A DNA stretch of 64,000 nucleotides, taken from contig NC_092565.1 in NCBI RefSeq assembly GCF_037975245.1, forward strand, positions 2,925,499 to 2,989,498, given 5' to 3'. Below are positions 26,998 to 41,900 of this stretch, piece after piece. The DNA is from Apostichopus japonicus (lineage: Eukaryota; Echinodermata; Holothuroidea; Aspidochirotida; Stichopodidae). The translations under genes were made by a program, and so were the position numbers. The notes below the pieces were generated by a model. The model ran no database searches, was not told the DNA's origin, and was given only the letters and a program-made list of their open reading frames with translations. Position 1 is the first letter of the stretch. Every line of letters begins with the position of its first letter.

Positions 26998-29900
26998 GTA
27001 AGAAAGATTCAGGGTTTAAGTGCCTGACTTTGTACTAGTAATACTGGATTAGGCCTAACGTTAGGAATTGTTACTGTTAGAAACTATAGCCCAAAGTCTA
27101 AACTTAGGCCTATAGTATAGGCCTAAGTTAGACTTTACTTAGACTAGGCCTAGTCGTAAACATCATGGGAGAAAGCTGGTGCCACTCTAGCTACTTGTGA
27201 AAGAAACCAAAAGGGTGAAGGAGGGGAGGGCAAGAGAGGAGGGTACTTGGTGGTTGCCCTGGGATGGGAAGTTGTGGATTGGGGAGGGAGAGGATACTGA
27301 TGAGTTCTGCCTTTTATTAAAAATATACTTAATAAATTTTGCAATTTTAATATAAAAAACTGGCCACAGGGACACATGAAAACATCATTTTTGTATTTTG
27401 AGACACTTTTATGGATTTTTCTACCCATTTAAAGGAATTATACAGTAAACTTAAACATATGCTCGAAGTAATGAAAACTTTTCCTTGCTTCGAGCGCAGT
27501 TTGAATTCTGACCTTTACAAGTATATATTCTTTCCATTACTGGCAGAATTTTGTCATACCATCGATGAAAACACATAGCTAAAGGATAAAACTAAATAAC
27601 TGAGCAAAATTAGCTAACAAAACCTTCACAAAAGCAGCATATCTTTTTAAAGAATGTGAACGCCCTTACTATCACGAATTTACCATAGGTATCATGATTT
27701 ATCATCATGCCTGCTAGGAGAGACATGCACCTGGAAGTGGAGAAAGTTTATGAGTTGGGTAATGATGAATGCTTAGCTAGCCTGGGCCTGCAAAATTTCA
27801 TAGCAGATGCACAGATGCCTAAATTTTAGCCTTTTATACATGTGGTATAAGTGAGCAATTTTAGACAATTAAAGTCCTTATGAAGTATGGTATTACCGAA
27901 TGATCTACTTAAATGAGAAGCAATACTTTGTAATTTCTCTTGAATGATGGACATAATATAAACTTGTGCAGTTAGCAAAGTAAGCGGGTTATTATGTGCC
28001 ACTAGCCCTTTAAAAGCTATCAATGTTACAAGCCTAGAGTGAACAGTTTCTCTGTTTATAAGGCCTTCTTACAGTATCTTCTTCTTTTTTTTTTGTGCAA
28101 AAATAATTTGGGTATCTTTAAAAGTGTCATCAATATAAAGGCGGTGGCATTTGAAGCAATAAGGCTTAGCAATCGGGAGGGTCCGGGTTCAATACCCGGC
28201 CAGGTCATAGTAAGGTGGGTTTTTCATACAAGAGCAATCTACGATTTTCCCATCTGAAATGACGTTCTAACTTGGAAAGGTTCCAACTTAGAGTAAAAAT
28301 GTTGAATTGGAAGCCACCCCAAGTGTAAGTTGTAATCCATAAGCCCTTGTTGGTTTCTCCTACATTTGTGGTCGCTTAAGCGTCGTAAAAATCACTGCTA
28401 ATTACTATAAAAACTTTAAAAAATATGATAGTTCATCCTAAGTATTGTTAGCCTACACAATAAAGATTAAATGTTCTGCTGAAGAATAAATTAAACTATA
28501 GAGAGCACAAAATGTTGATATGAGTCTAAAAGATCCTCCTTTCATTTTATAATACTAGTATTTTCTGTAAACATGGACAAATTTATATAGTTCTTTCAAA
28601 TTAAGTATCTATTTTGCCTTGTAGCCATGACCATGGGTGCTCAAACAGAATTTGGTAATCTCATCGGTCGTTTCACGGATCTGCCAACTTTACATGATGT
28701 TGAAGGCGCAGTTTACGCAGTTGATGAAAGGACGTTTTACGTGCGTGGATTCTCCTATGATGGAACGGGGCCCGGTAAGATAAAGGTTTTATCCCATGAT
28801 TTAGTCAGTCATCAGTTCTTAAACGCTTAAATTTAAAGAAACTAAGCGGTTAGGAACATGGAAATGGTAAATGCGGTCATGACGAGCTAAATGTAATTTG
28901 ATGATTTTACCAAGTTGTATTTAATACACTCATGCTCATAAATGTCCAATAGTGCATGCAGCTATCATTTATGATGGAAGGACAGTAGTGGTCATTAGTA
29001 TGGTCTGTAACTCTTGTTTTATACCCGTTCCATCATTTTTCATCGCGAGAAGAAGAAGTCTTTAAGATAGAGATAAGACCAACGGTACCACTTTGTCTGA
29101 ATGTGTAGGATATTTACCACATTGAGGTTTGTATTTGTTTACAGTCAGAGATTCCTCTACATAAAACCTATAGTAGAGCACTACTAGAGCTGATATGGAA
29201 CCTTGGGCATTATGTGAAGGTGTCATCAATTTAAGGTGACTCCCCTTTTGCTTTGTGCTACTGAGAGCATATTGATATAGTCATCACAAGGCAAACAATG
29301 ATATTTAACCGTTGGTTAGGTTCCTGCAAAGGAATGCCAATACTGTATTTGTATAGTGTATACTAAAGTTAGGAATATATGGTTTCTTAACAAATGTATG
29401 GGTATGTAAACAGTGTTTGTATATCGCAATTATTATTTAGAGTTTTTAGACAATATAACACTGATCTAGACTTCATTGTACCACTGGATCCCGAGAACAC
29501 ATGTATTATATCGCTTAGAAATATGCATATATGCTCCCCTTTAATATTTCATTTAATTGGGATGGAAGGGTGTTGACTGGAGGGGGGGGGGGGAGGGGGG
29601 TAGTCACTTTCATGTAAACAAAAAATGGTCATATTACACATATGTGAGATCACATGGTCTAAGTCGGGTGGGGTGAGGGAGACACGGCAATTAGAAGGAC
29701 CAAGTTTTCTTTATCATCCTCTCTCTTTTGATATCTCTATGTGACAGTAAGTACTGTTGATCAAATTTGAATTAGATTTTTATAACTAATATAATCAAGC
29801 AGGATGAAATTTCTCTTATTGAAAACATTTATTGCGAAGCGACTCTTTTCAAAATTAAGACAAAATGCTGGATAAAAAGAAACAAACAATCAAAAACAAA

Positions 29901-32900
29901 ACAAGGAAATGATCAAAGTACAATGACCAGCACTGTTAACAATAAGAACATCACCATTCTTAAACAAAAGGCTTAGGTAGCATATTTCATCTGGTCCTGT
30001 TTAAATATATACTACAGTCATTTGGTTGCAATCATGTCATTCCCATCCCTAGCTACCATTGTAACTCTGTGTGACTGTTTCACAGTATACAATGTAATAT
30101 TTAGTTCCTTACATACATCTTGCTCATTGGGGTCACAATGACCCAAAGCTGATGTTTTTGCATGAGAGAATATATGCAAGTGTTTCAACCTATCAGCCTT
30201 AATTCATAATAATAATAACAATAATAATGATAATGATAATAATAATAATAACTAGTCTTATATAGTGCAGACTCCTACCACAAAACTTGTTCAATGCACT
30301 TTACGGGTGCTGAAGATGCAAAAACCAATAGAGTTGAGAAAAAAATTGGTTTTAAGACAGCGTCTTAATTGAATAATAGAATTCCATAGAGTTCCATAAA
30401 CGTGGTGCAGCATTCAGAAAGCTACAGTCAGCGAAGGATCTCGTACGTGACATTAGAACATGAAGTTGAAATTGATAATGCAAACGTATTGGTCTAGCTT
30501 GCTGATGTAAGAGAAAATTAAAGTACCTGTAGGTTGGGGTACCAGTTTGCATGACAAGAAAAGTTAAGAATGAGGATTTTGAAGTCAATACGGATTCTTA
30601 TTGGTAACCAGTGTAGTTCTGTCGGTAAAGGAGTGATGGGGGTAATTCAATCAGTAAAATACTGAAAGCTGAGAATGAGAGAGATCATTTTAAGGTTAAC
30701 AGCAGCAGGTGGCTACAGTGAGTGTTTTTGTGCCATGTGATGGCTTTGCAAAAATAATCTGAGACATACAGTAACTGCAATCAACCTCATCTTATTTGAT
30801 GGAAGTGGTTACTCTGAACAACTCTCCCAAAAACTATCAGATATCATGTTTCATTTGTGAGATATCCAAGCTTAAATGTCACTTCCAGTGTATACTGGTT
30901 TCATAATGAGAAACTTTTAAGGTTTAGTTTCCCTCGGTTTTTCTGCCCATATTTGCAGATTGATTACTTAATCTTAAATAATAAAAAAACTGGTAAAAGC
31001 TAGAGTAGGACTAGACTTTTTCTTCCCATAGGGATAATGTGATAGTTTTTACAAATGGTATAAATGTCACACATTTGGGTGGATTCACGAGCAGGTCGTT
31101 TTTGGGAAAGTTGACCATGCAAATGAGATTGAACATGTCAACACATGCTGGCAGCTATTTTCATCTGGATTTATTTCAATGGGATCACATCCAACGGATG
31201 GTAAATGATTCACATTTATAATTGAAATTATCGTCATTCCCAACATTTATTTATTACTCACTCTACAGCGGCATACTTTTACACTGGAACAACCCCAAAC
31301 CCAGCAAATGGAGGCATTATCATTCCTCTGGAGGACGGGAAGTAAGTTAACAAAAGATGTCAGTGTACGTCGCAGACATTTGGCCAAATTTGCTCCTAAA
31401 AGGGCTTAATTTGTAGCTAGTTTCTGTTAATGTCGTTAATTAGTTTAACAATCTCATGATCTGCTATATAGTTTATACAACAGTGGTCGAAACCATGGAC
31501 AGCATTAAAATGACTTTTGTGGGTAAAAGAGATGTTTGTTATATTCTCTGCTTCCAAACTGACAATACGAGCTTCAACGTATTGAAGTCCTAATTATGAA
31601 GAAAAAACCTAAAACTGCAGACATTGGTCTCTCTATTATTCATTGAATAAGTTTGTCCTAAAATTTGATAAAATTTGGATTTATTCACTCTTCTTTATGA
31701 CTCGTCATCATTCAGCTTAAATCCTTCAGACGTTTGTGAATACTCTTAACAGGTCAAAGTTTAAGGGTTTTTTTTGTTCAGACATGATTTTAATATAAAA
31801 TTTGTGTTTTATATTCTGTAATATTACTTTTTTTTTCTTTTTTTTTTAGATTTAGTCAAATAACAGTCCATTATCTAACCTTCTGTCCTTGATGTAAATG
31901 TTTTCATACATGGTTAGAGCACTTTTTCAAAAGGCAATATTAAACTTAAGTCAAACTGGAAGTTAATTTATTTTGTGTACTTATTTAATAGTTCTTTAGC
32001 AATAATTTTTGGATTTCCCTTAAAAACAAAGTTACAACATTGAAAATTAACTTTTTGAAAAGATTTTTTTCTTTAAATATGTATGTGGTATTTTACTATT
32101 TTGCAGTGTGATGATTCATAATTTATAAACATGTAACCACTTCCTGTAGGGTAAAGTACACACAATGAATGATGATTAGTGATACTATAAAATGCTTGGT
32201 GTGGTTGATAACTGACCTATTGAGCTTAATTCCCTTTTGAATCTAAAAAGCAAAGTTCAAACAAATGTTCTCAGTGACACAGCAAAAATGTATTTGTTAA
32301 GTATCGTGCATGGTAGTGTTTCCAACAAACAAATTCCGGAGACTGAAGGACTACACTGAAAAGTATGGACTGAATCACCAAATCAACTCATGCGTGCCTT
32401 TCAAAGAACCATAATACACAATTTGAAAATATTTATTGCCGGATCTGTATTTGTCATTGGGTGTGCGGTGACCATTGTGTACGTTAATAAACAAAAGGCG
32501 TTGCAGAACTACAAGCATTGTCAGGTACAACAGAAACAATTCCATTGTCTACATATTTCAGCGGATTACACATAGTAACTGTGAAGCGAAGCGTATATGC
32601 GCCAATTCTTTGGCAAGTAAGGTCTGTAGCCTCTGAAAGGGAGTGAAGACTCGGGCACAAAGAAACGTCTGATGACGTCTGATGCTGGTAATCTGAAGTA
32701 GTTTTGAATGAGGTGTAACAGAAGTGTTAGACACCACCATCAATCCCAGAAAATACACACACAGCTTGCTACACTAGTGTACAGTCAATACTGTACATGC
32801 AGCTACGGTCAATACCCACAACACAGTATACATAGCAGCGATGGACATCTCAGGTCCAGATAAAAGATAACACGTTTCATTGTAGCAACAAGAAAAAAAC

Positions 32901-35900
32901 TTCACTTGCAAACAACGGAAAGTCAACTTTTTTCAGAGGGCAGCACACGGTTTGGGACAAGTCTTCAATGCCTTTAAATCACAGTCATTGAGGGTGGTTG
33001 CAAGTGTGTCCTTGCGGTGATACAAACACCTTGGAGACAGACCATGAAACAACGATGTCTCCCTAAAGAAAGAAAGGAAGAAAATATATCACAGTGATGC
33101 AAACAGTATATATCATGGCAAAATAAAACCTTGAACCTCCAAATTAAGTCACATGGCCTAAATATTGGAGACCGTTGTTATAAGCTTCGGACTTGCCAAA
33201 GTTGCAAACAGACTATGCGGGTGCATAGCACTAAATTTCACATCATTACAACTGTTAGATGTACTGACATATTATTGCCAACAATATAATATAAAACAAT
33301 TACTCCACTGTAGGGCTTTATACATAATTAATAATAACTGTTACTATAGACTGAAATGTGTCTCTAATTGGCTTTCACTGTGTAGAACTGTGTGTCCTGG
33401 AGGTTAAAGATCATTGGTTATATACTAGAATGTCAAATAATGGTCGTTCATGTTTGAATAAACATTCTGCTGCCACCCCCATAATTAATTAATTAGTTAA
33501 TTAATTAGCCATGCACTCTCAATATCTAGGAATAATTTGGAGGGCATTAGTGAAGAACTTGCAGTGACGTACTTTTGAAATCCAAATATATTACCTGTAA
33601 CATGTTTTTTAACATGTTAACAATTTGAGGCAACATAGATTCATTACCTTTAAAAGGATCCATTGTGTTGCACTTTGAGTGGCTGTGCAATAAGTGCTCA
33701 AAATCTCAAGGAGGCAAAAATAATATTTGCTGGTTCGGACGTCATACGTAAAGTGCTCTGCTAGGTGAATAACAACCTTGAACTTTATGGTCCCAATTAT
33801 TATTTTCTCTGCATGAGGTTAGTTTACACAGACCTCTGGTTAAAATACTAGTCTATTGATGGTTGTAATTTTGTTTATAACAAAACCTGGACCCAATTTT
33901 ATGCTCTGCCTGCATATGACGTACATGGCTGGAATCTTCATGTCCTTGTTTCAATATTTTACATTTTTATGTCAAAGTGACTTGAATGACAGGAAATCTA
34001 AAACCTGCGTAAAGTTTAAGTTTGTAGGTTGGATTTAAAAGTCTGTGGTTTTCTTATAGAACCTTGGTTAACTATAGACAGGTACATTCAGTGGATTGTG
34101 CAAGATGAAGCTACTTTAGGCAGTTATTTCTTATTTTTTAGGCAGTTTATTCTTTCAATACTGTGACTGAGACTAGAGCACTGCTTAAAAGTGAATTTGC
34201 AATCAAAGTAAGAGACATTTTATGTGTACACAGTTATATGTTTATAAAATTGTGAGGGGGTGGGGGTTGTGGGGAAAGAATCTATTGAAGGTACTGTAGG
34301 GAGGTGAGTGTTTTGTGATATTCTGAGCAGGGGTAATCAAGACCATCCTCGGAACGCCAGGAAATTTTCCAAGTTTTCTTGGCTTCTATCCTGGAGCTAT
34401 ACGAACAAACAGGTCAAGTTAGGTTTCACTTTTGAAGTGTAACTTATTTTTATCTCATTGTTTGCAGTCTTGAAAAACTTGGAAGTTATAACAATGAAGA
34501 TTTGCTTGTGACCCTCCCTAATGGAGTACTCAGGAACTACAACTGGATCTCCATCTGGTGTGAGAGTGTTTCAGTAAGATAATTATGAAACGATGGCATA
34601 AATGTTAACTTTGATTACATTTGGTGCTAATATGTATTAATGGTTCAAGCAGGGGTGAAACCATGTATATTTCTGTTGGGCGGGGGGGGGAGGCTGGGGG
34701 CCTCAGCCTACCCCCCACTGGCAAACAGAACATTACAAAATTCTTAGTGTTTTTTACAGTATATATATGACATGCATGTATATATATGATATATACAGTC
34801 GCAAATTCTTCAACGGTTTGGTTTAAAAAGTTCAAAAAGTTCAAACATTTTGCATCTTAAAGCATCCTCCATTTTTCCAAAAATATCTCAAAAGGGAGCG
34901 GAGACATATCCCATTACACCCTTTCCATGGATGACTTATTATATCTTTGCCTCCTACCCCCCCCCCCCACACACAAAACAAAAAGGGTGGTTGTGCCCAG
35001 TGGCATCACCAGACACTTCAATCCTTACTGGTTTCGAACCTCTGGACATACAATCAGCATCCATAGCCTAGTGGTTAGGGTGTCCGCATACAGAGCGGGA
35101 GGCCCTGGTTGGAATCCCGGTGGAGGCTGGAAGTTTTTTCACTGTTCTTGATTCTCCAACTCATTACGATTTTCTTTAATATATATATATAGATATACCT
35201 ATGTATGTATATGTACAGTACTGTATACTTATCGACAATCTCTAATATACTGACTTTCAAGATCCAAAAAACAATTTCATAAATGGAAGCTCGGACAGGC
35301 TGGATGACCGATGCTGCTCCTCTGTTTTTTTTGCTCAGGTTGATTTTGGACATGTCAAACTTCCTCCTGGATTCACATATCCATCTCCAGTCAGCCTGGG
35401 TTATTTAGGAGAAAATCCTCTTGTACACCAGGTGGAGGCAGACGATGTCATAGTACTTAACTCTCGTGAAATTCAGTTTGTTCGTTTGAGTTATGACGGC
35501 GCAGGTCCAGGTAGGTCTAGCAAATTATTATGATTTATTTTCTTCATTTTATGACTATGAGACTTGATAAACAATGACTTGGATTTAATAATACACCTAA
35601 TTAACTATGTAATGGTTTCTGTCCACCAGTGTGATCACTTCATCTTTAAGAACACGTTTCATATCTATACAAACATGGTAAAGAAGAATCTGCAGGACTT
35701 AATCAAATGATCGAGAAACTTTAAAATCAATCGTTCATTGACTCGGATACATATACATGGTGAAGAACTTCAGTCGATTATTTCTGGGCTGTAAAAGCAC
35801 GGTGACACAAAAACTGAAATATCTGAGCTATAATCATGCAGAAAAACATTCCGTCAAAAATAATATCTTGACTTCAAAACTTGATGTTGTTTTCCTTTGG

Positions 35901-38900
35901 ATATATAAGCTGTACACTTTCCTATTTTTTTAAACCTTCCGATAGGTGCATATTTCTGGACTGGCGCTGGAACACCAGACAGTGGAGACACCAGAGTTCC
36001 TCATCCAGCAAATCAGCCGTAAGTAATAACTCTAAGTTAAAATACCGAAGGTACACCCTTCAAGTTCAAGAGATAGTAGAACTTGTAGCGAAGCAGCTAT
36101 TCAAGAATCCCCAGTTTTTGACAACGAAGGTTTTTCACAGAGTGTCTCTGGACTTGTTACATCAGCCATTTGCTACAGGTCTGTGAACAAAAGTATAAAT
36201 GGATGCAGGCAGCTAGTAGCCTGTAGGCAATGTTTACTTGAGTGAGAAAATGGGGACCATTTTGGTGATAAGGGGGTGAACCATATCTCATGCTAGCAGT
36301 AGTATGGAAATGTAGTGATTGCCCTATAGCTATGCCAATCATGTAACGGTACAGCAAAGTGGGGCAAGGTTTATTCTCATATACAGCATCTTGCACATTG
36401 AGTTGTTAATATTAAACATTCATGTTCTCTCCCTTTTCAAGAAATCAGATCCTTCCTCGTTATTCTAATGATGCGGTCACCATAATCCTGCCAGAGGGTT
36501 TCACAGCAGAAAACGTTGACTTCATCGGCATTTGGTGTGAAAGGGTTAACCAGAACTTTGGTCATGTGTCCACCAGCAATTTTGACCTTACAAATATACC
36601 ACCTTACATAGAAAGAGTCGAGACCACTGCTCCTACCACGGTAAGCTTTAATTTAAGATCACTGAGGATAAATATCCCCAACTTTGGGTAACATTTCATT
36701 AATTAAGTATAAATCTTAAATTTAGAATTGTTTTGGGGGCTTGAAAACGAAATTTGTCTCTTTGCAACTTACCTAAACTTTAGAGATTGTTTGAGTCAGG
36801 CCAATGATATGACCGGATCTCTGAAATCATTAAAAATTGCTTCTGGTTCAGATGTTCCAGCAAGTTTGTACCATCTTTTCTCAAATTTTTGTTCCCACTT
36901 TGTCTCTAATTGTTTTCTTCCTTGCCTATGTATCTAAGTACACATGGCATTAAAGCTATTTTAACTGTATAAACATGCAATGACCCCTTTAGGTGGGTGG
37001 AGTTTCATCGATTCCTTCCATCAAATTTTCATTGTTTCCAGAGCTTGGATAACTGCAAAGTGTTGGTACCAGATCGTTTCCATATTGCCTGGACTATCGA
37101 CCGATCCAATAACAAGATCACCTTGGAGTTTCAAGGAGTCATTTCTCTGAACGAGTATCTGGCATTTGGCATCAGTGGTTCGTCGTCCGCAACTCTTATG
37201 ATGGGCTCCGATGTCGCCGTGGTTTGGTTCGATCCGAGCGATTCGCAACCCAGAGCCGTGGATTACCATCTGAATGATTACAGTCAGGTGAAGACAATTT
37301 TAACGTTCCTGGGAAGTTTTTTTTTTTCAGTCATGGAGGGTTGTAGGAGGGGATATTTGATGAGTTGTGCACCAACAAAACCCAATCACAGTTTCCCATT
37401 CTAGTCAGAAATAAAAAAGTTGCCATCAATAGTGCAGTGGGTTTTATGTTCACTTTGGTTACCCTAGGGGCATTTAAAGCCACAGTAAAAACATATTAAC
37501 ATTTCAGAGTATTAAAAAGATGTAGTACTGTTTGTGTGGATGAAAGGTTGGTGTATTAAACAGCATTTGTCATCAGTTGGTCTCCAGTGATCAAGAAGGA
37601 TTAACCAGGATAAAAGGTTGTTATCCAGCTATCATCATTGGCAATGTTAATGTGTACTATCTTAAGTAGTACTGTTTACAAGTTGTTGATTTTTTTGTTA
37701 TATGTTGCTCCATTTCAGTACATGACAGATGCAGGCATCTCTTCATATTACTCGTTTTTAATTGCATCGTTTTATTTCAGTGTATACCAGAGGAAGGAAT
37801 AGGTGCCTGTCCTGACAACATACAAGGCGGTGCAGATAATGTTCAGCTCATCAGTGGAGAGCTCAAAGATGGATTGGCCACTATCACCATTGAAAGACCT
37901 CTTAATCCATGTAAGTCATAAAGATCTTCCCTGCCTATAACAAATACCACCCTTGTCCTCTCTTTTGGGCCAAAAACAGTTGGTAATGCTAGCCACACTG
38001 AACGCTCCTCTGCACAAATTCATGATTTAACACAGTGTACTATTTCATTGGTCAAGCCAAATTTGTCTTCACACAGGGAAGTAGTCCTGGTCATTAGAGC
38101 ACTTGTGTTAACAATTATACGGTGGCTGGTCAAATCATTAGGTGTACTCATGGATGAATCCTAATAACAGTACTTGGGGTAGTTTATGCTATCAAGTAAA
38201 AAAATATTAATGCTCATGAAAATTTGAGGAGGACTGTTTTTCTATAGGCAGGCTTGACCATCATGGTCTTGCCAGTAGGAGAATGTGACCTCTTAATTCA
38301 TGTAAATCTATCCAGTAGGAAAAAAGCAACCTCTTAATCCATGTAATTCCATCCTGTAGTGAAAAGTGACCACTTAATCCATGTTAGTCTATCCAGTAGT
38401 GAAAAACGACCTCTTTAATGCATGTAAGTCTATCCAATGGTAAAAGTATCTGGTACAATTATACATTGTATACAAAACCATAGTTCTCAGTATTTGTTAT
38501 GTCAACTGGAAACATTAATTAAAATTTTACCCTATATGTTGTTCTTTGAATTTCAAAAGAGAAATTACTTCTGGACCATTCTTTCAACTTTTAATTTTGT
38601 TTTCTTGAGAGTATATTGCTATGTCTACAGTATTAGCTAGTGTTTCTACCTTGTAAGTCTCAAGAAGTTATTAGAACAATGTCATTTAGCACACAAAATT
38701 AACTTTTTGATGAACAGTGTAAATTTTAAGAGCAAGTGACCCTTGGTTTGACCTTCTCTCTTTGTGTTCATCTGGATTACAGCTGATCCCTTGGATTCTG
38801 AGATTATCACCACCGGCGATGTATATGTCTCCTGGGGCATCGGATTTATCAACCCCACAGGTCACGCAGCAAAGCATGAAATCAGAACCAGTGGTATGCT

Positions 38901-41900
38901 TAAAGATCATTCCTTTTCATATAAGGCTTTGGGATTGTTGTGTGTATACTATTTCAACTCTGTGGTCTGTATGTCAATTGATGAACTTAATTTGCATAGT
39001 TTTGAAATTAAGTTACATCGGTGACTAAATCATCTTGATGAGAGCAAAGGAAATGAATTGGTTATTGATAACTGTATTAATTATTTAGTTAAGCATACCT
39101 ATGAATCATCTATCTGGTTGCATGGCGATACTAGGGAGCTACGACATGAAAGGAATATCATCTTTTCGTCTCTGTTTGTGGTGAATTGCTGATGACTTCA
39201 GCATTTATATGAAATATAATGACATATAGCAGTGTGATGGTATTATCATATATTTGTTATTTTATTTTTCAAACTCATATGCAGGGTTCTTTGGAAGGAA
39301 TTCATAACAGAGAATAAAATGAGGGTGTAGAACAGTTTTGTTCAAATTGAGTGAAATTTTGTCAAAAGACATAAAAAACAATGTATTTTAATAAATTCAA
39401 TAATAGTTACCAAATGAAATATTACTGACCGATTTGGAAACCTATCAGAAATCTCAGAGAATCCTCTTAATCTATTGTTGTGAATATTTGTCTCGGTCAG
39501 GAGATTTGACCGTCGACTTTGGCCGTACATCCTCGCAGTGCCCAGTATTGAGGACCTCTGGCAGTAGTGCAGGGTCACAAGAACCCTGGTACAGACCCTA
39601 TCTCAGAGAAGAGGGCAACGCAACCTTCTTGGCTGTTATCGGACCATCAGGGGGTCAGAGAGGGTATCAAGGTATTGCAAGTAAGTGAACCACGAATAAA
39701 ACTTTCACAAAGTAAAAGATATAAAACAGTTTTAGAATTCAATGAGTGTGTTCCACAGTCTTCAGTTAATCGGTGATAATGAGCAATTAATTATTCAGCC
39801 CTTTAATTAGTTTAATGATATAGTATGATCAATAACTGATTGATTTTTGTCAATTCCAAGCACTTGCTCTAACCTCTGACTGTTACAGGAGATAAAACAG
39901 CTGTTACAAAGAGGGTGGTATGTGTGAAGCATTCATTCTGATTTGGTGTTTGGTGGGTGTTTGGTGGGTAGTTATATCAGCTTACTGCCTGACAATATCA
40001 AGATTAGAGGCTGGTGGATCAACCAGGAAGAATGGTTAACACTTTTCCAATCATTGGAGACAATCAAAATTTCTGTTTCGACAAACAAAATTAGTTTCAT
40101 AGGTTGTCTGGAGGACGACTTTAGTAACATCCAATTTAGTTTGCACTTGAACCCCAAAAGAGGTCACATGATAATGGAAATCACCCTCCATCTCTTTGAA
40201 GAAATAGTGGTAGGCCTAAGATCCACCCAGATGGAAGTTCTGCTTGGCTCAAAGCTCATGTTCTAGTGACCAAACCCTCTCATGCCCCATGTACGTAATG
40301 GTCATTCTTTGTTACTCTGCTACATTTTCTCAGACAATCAAATTTGCTCTTTAGACAACCAAAACAGTAACACCTGCATGGGTGTAAGAGGAGGGTCATC
40401 CAGAAAAAGAAGTCATGAAAACTTTGGCTGGATTATTTATTAGGTACCGATTAGAAACAATAATCTGAACAAAAGTAACAGGCTGGTTGGTGCAATTAAT
40501 AGTTTTGGATCTGATTATACATATCATATATTCGTGAATTTGAATCTGATGCAGATATTAAGTGAACCTTGTGTGATTTGCTATATCGTTTTACTCAGAT
40601 CAAGTCGGATGGGGTCTGGCTTGGTACATCAACGGCATTCTCATTCCGGAGATTCACGTAGTCAGGGGCAACACCTACACATTTGAAATCTTCGGTGGCA
40701 ATGACCGGAACTTCCTTGGATCGTATCATCCATTCTACATCACCGACGACAAAGATGGCGGCTATGGACAAAAGACCGACGCTGAGAAACAGGTACGTGG
40801 ATTAGAGGAAAGGCAATTAATTAATTGTGCTACCTTACTTAAATAAAAGCAAATCAAAAACGGAAGAAAAATAACTTTTTTCAACTTCAGGCTGGAAAGC
40901 TCTCTAACACACAAGACTGTTTATGGTTCTAGGTCACACTAGTGGGAATCCTATTCCAGTCAATAAGTTTTTTTAAAAGTTTCAAGATTTTGTTTGTTCT
41001 AGTATTTCCCAGTCAAGTTTCTGTTTTCTAATTTGCTGATAAACATTTTGGAACAGCAGAATGCTCTAGAAGTTCTCTTTCTGCTAATTTCCAGGTTTTT
41101 ACTAAATGTAATAAGGGGATGGCTTGTGACTGCCAACTCCAGATAAAGAACTAAGCTAAGCCTGCATGGGGCTGGATATAATTAAGTTTGTAGAACACTG
41201 GACCTCTATTCCTGATGTCATTGTTCTCAATCTAGCCAATAACTTTGATCCTTTCTAATAGTTTAAAGCCAGCTTGAAATCTTTTTCACTAGCTGATCCC
41301 CACCATTTCCTGCCCCCCCCCCACCACGCATCCTACACCCCACAAGAGCTTCATGTGGGACTATACTCCCTGTTCTGTTGAGTATCAAAATCTTGAATAT
41401 AGTTCTTCTGATTATCACGAAAATCAAATCTGTATCCTCTGTTTTCTGTTAATCCCCAGCTGGAGACCATTTATGCCCCACCTGTTGGTAAGTTGTTACG
41501 AATGCCTTGGTGTCAATAACCAAAATAACGTACCTGTCATGGGATTATAATGATCTACAAGATTATAAAATAAACATTATTATTCTATGCTGTCTTTCTG
41601 CTGAAATATTATTACTAAAATAAACAACAGATAGATGCATAATGGTAATTAAAAGATAGTTTTCAAGCACTTTAATTAGCATAAGGGTTAATTAATATCG
41701 AAGTCTATATTTTGAGCATATATATAGTGTATTATACATATAGCACATATATAGTACATATATAGTATACTATCTATATACTATGTATATAGTATATATG
41801 CATATATAAATAGTAAACTATATATATATGCTATATATATCACATATATACATATATATATGTATACTATGTACACTATATAAAGTGGTATGACAGATAT

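Larger units (their letters stand above)
31342..34467. other. Intron 3 of gene 3 (3.1 kb)
   Basis: It contains a short coding-like frame (32390-32572) and a copy of the TTAA-ended MITE (32634-32977). An ATTAATTAATTAGTTAATTA tract lies near 33484. The rest is AT-rich with nothing recognised. Confidence 0.6.

Noticed and set aside
39943-40266. 107-codon plus-strand open frame in intron 11 of gene 3
   Set aside because: It has no recognisable motif or splice support and lies between two well-supported exons in a different reading context.
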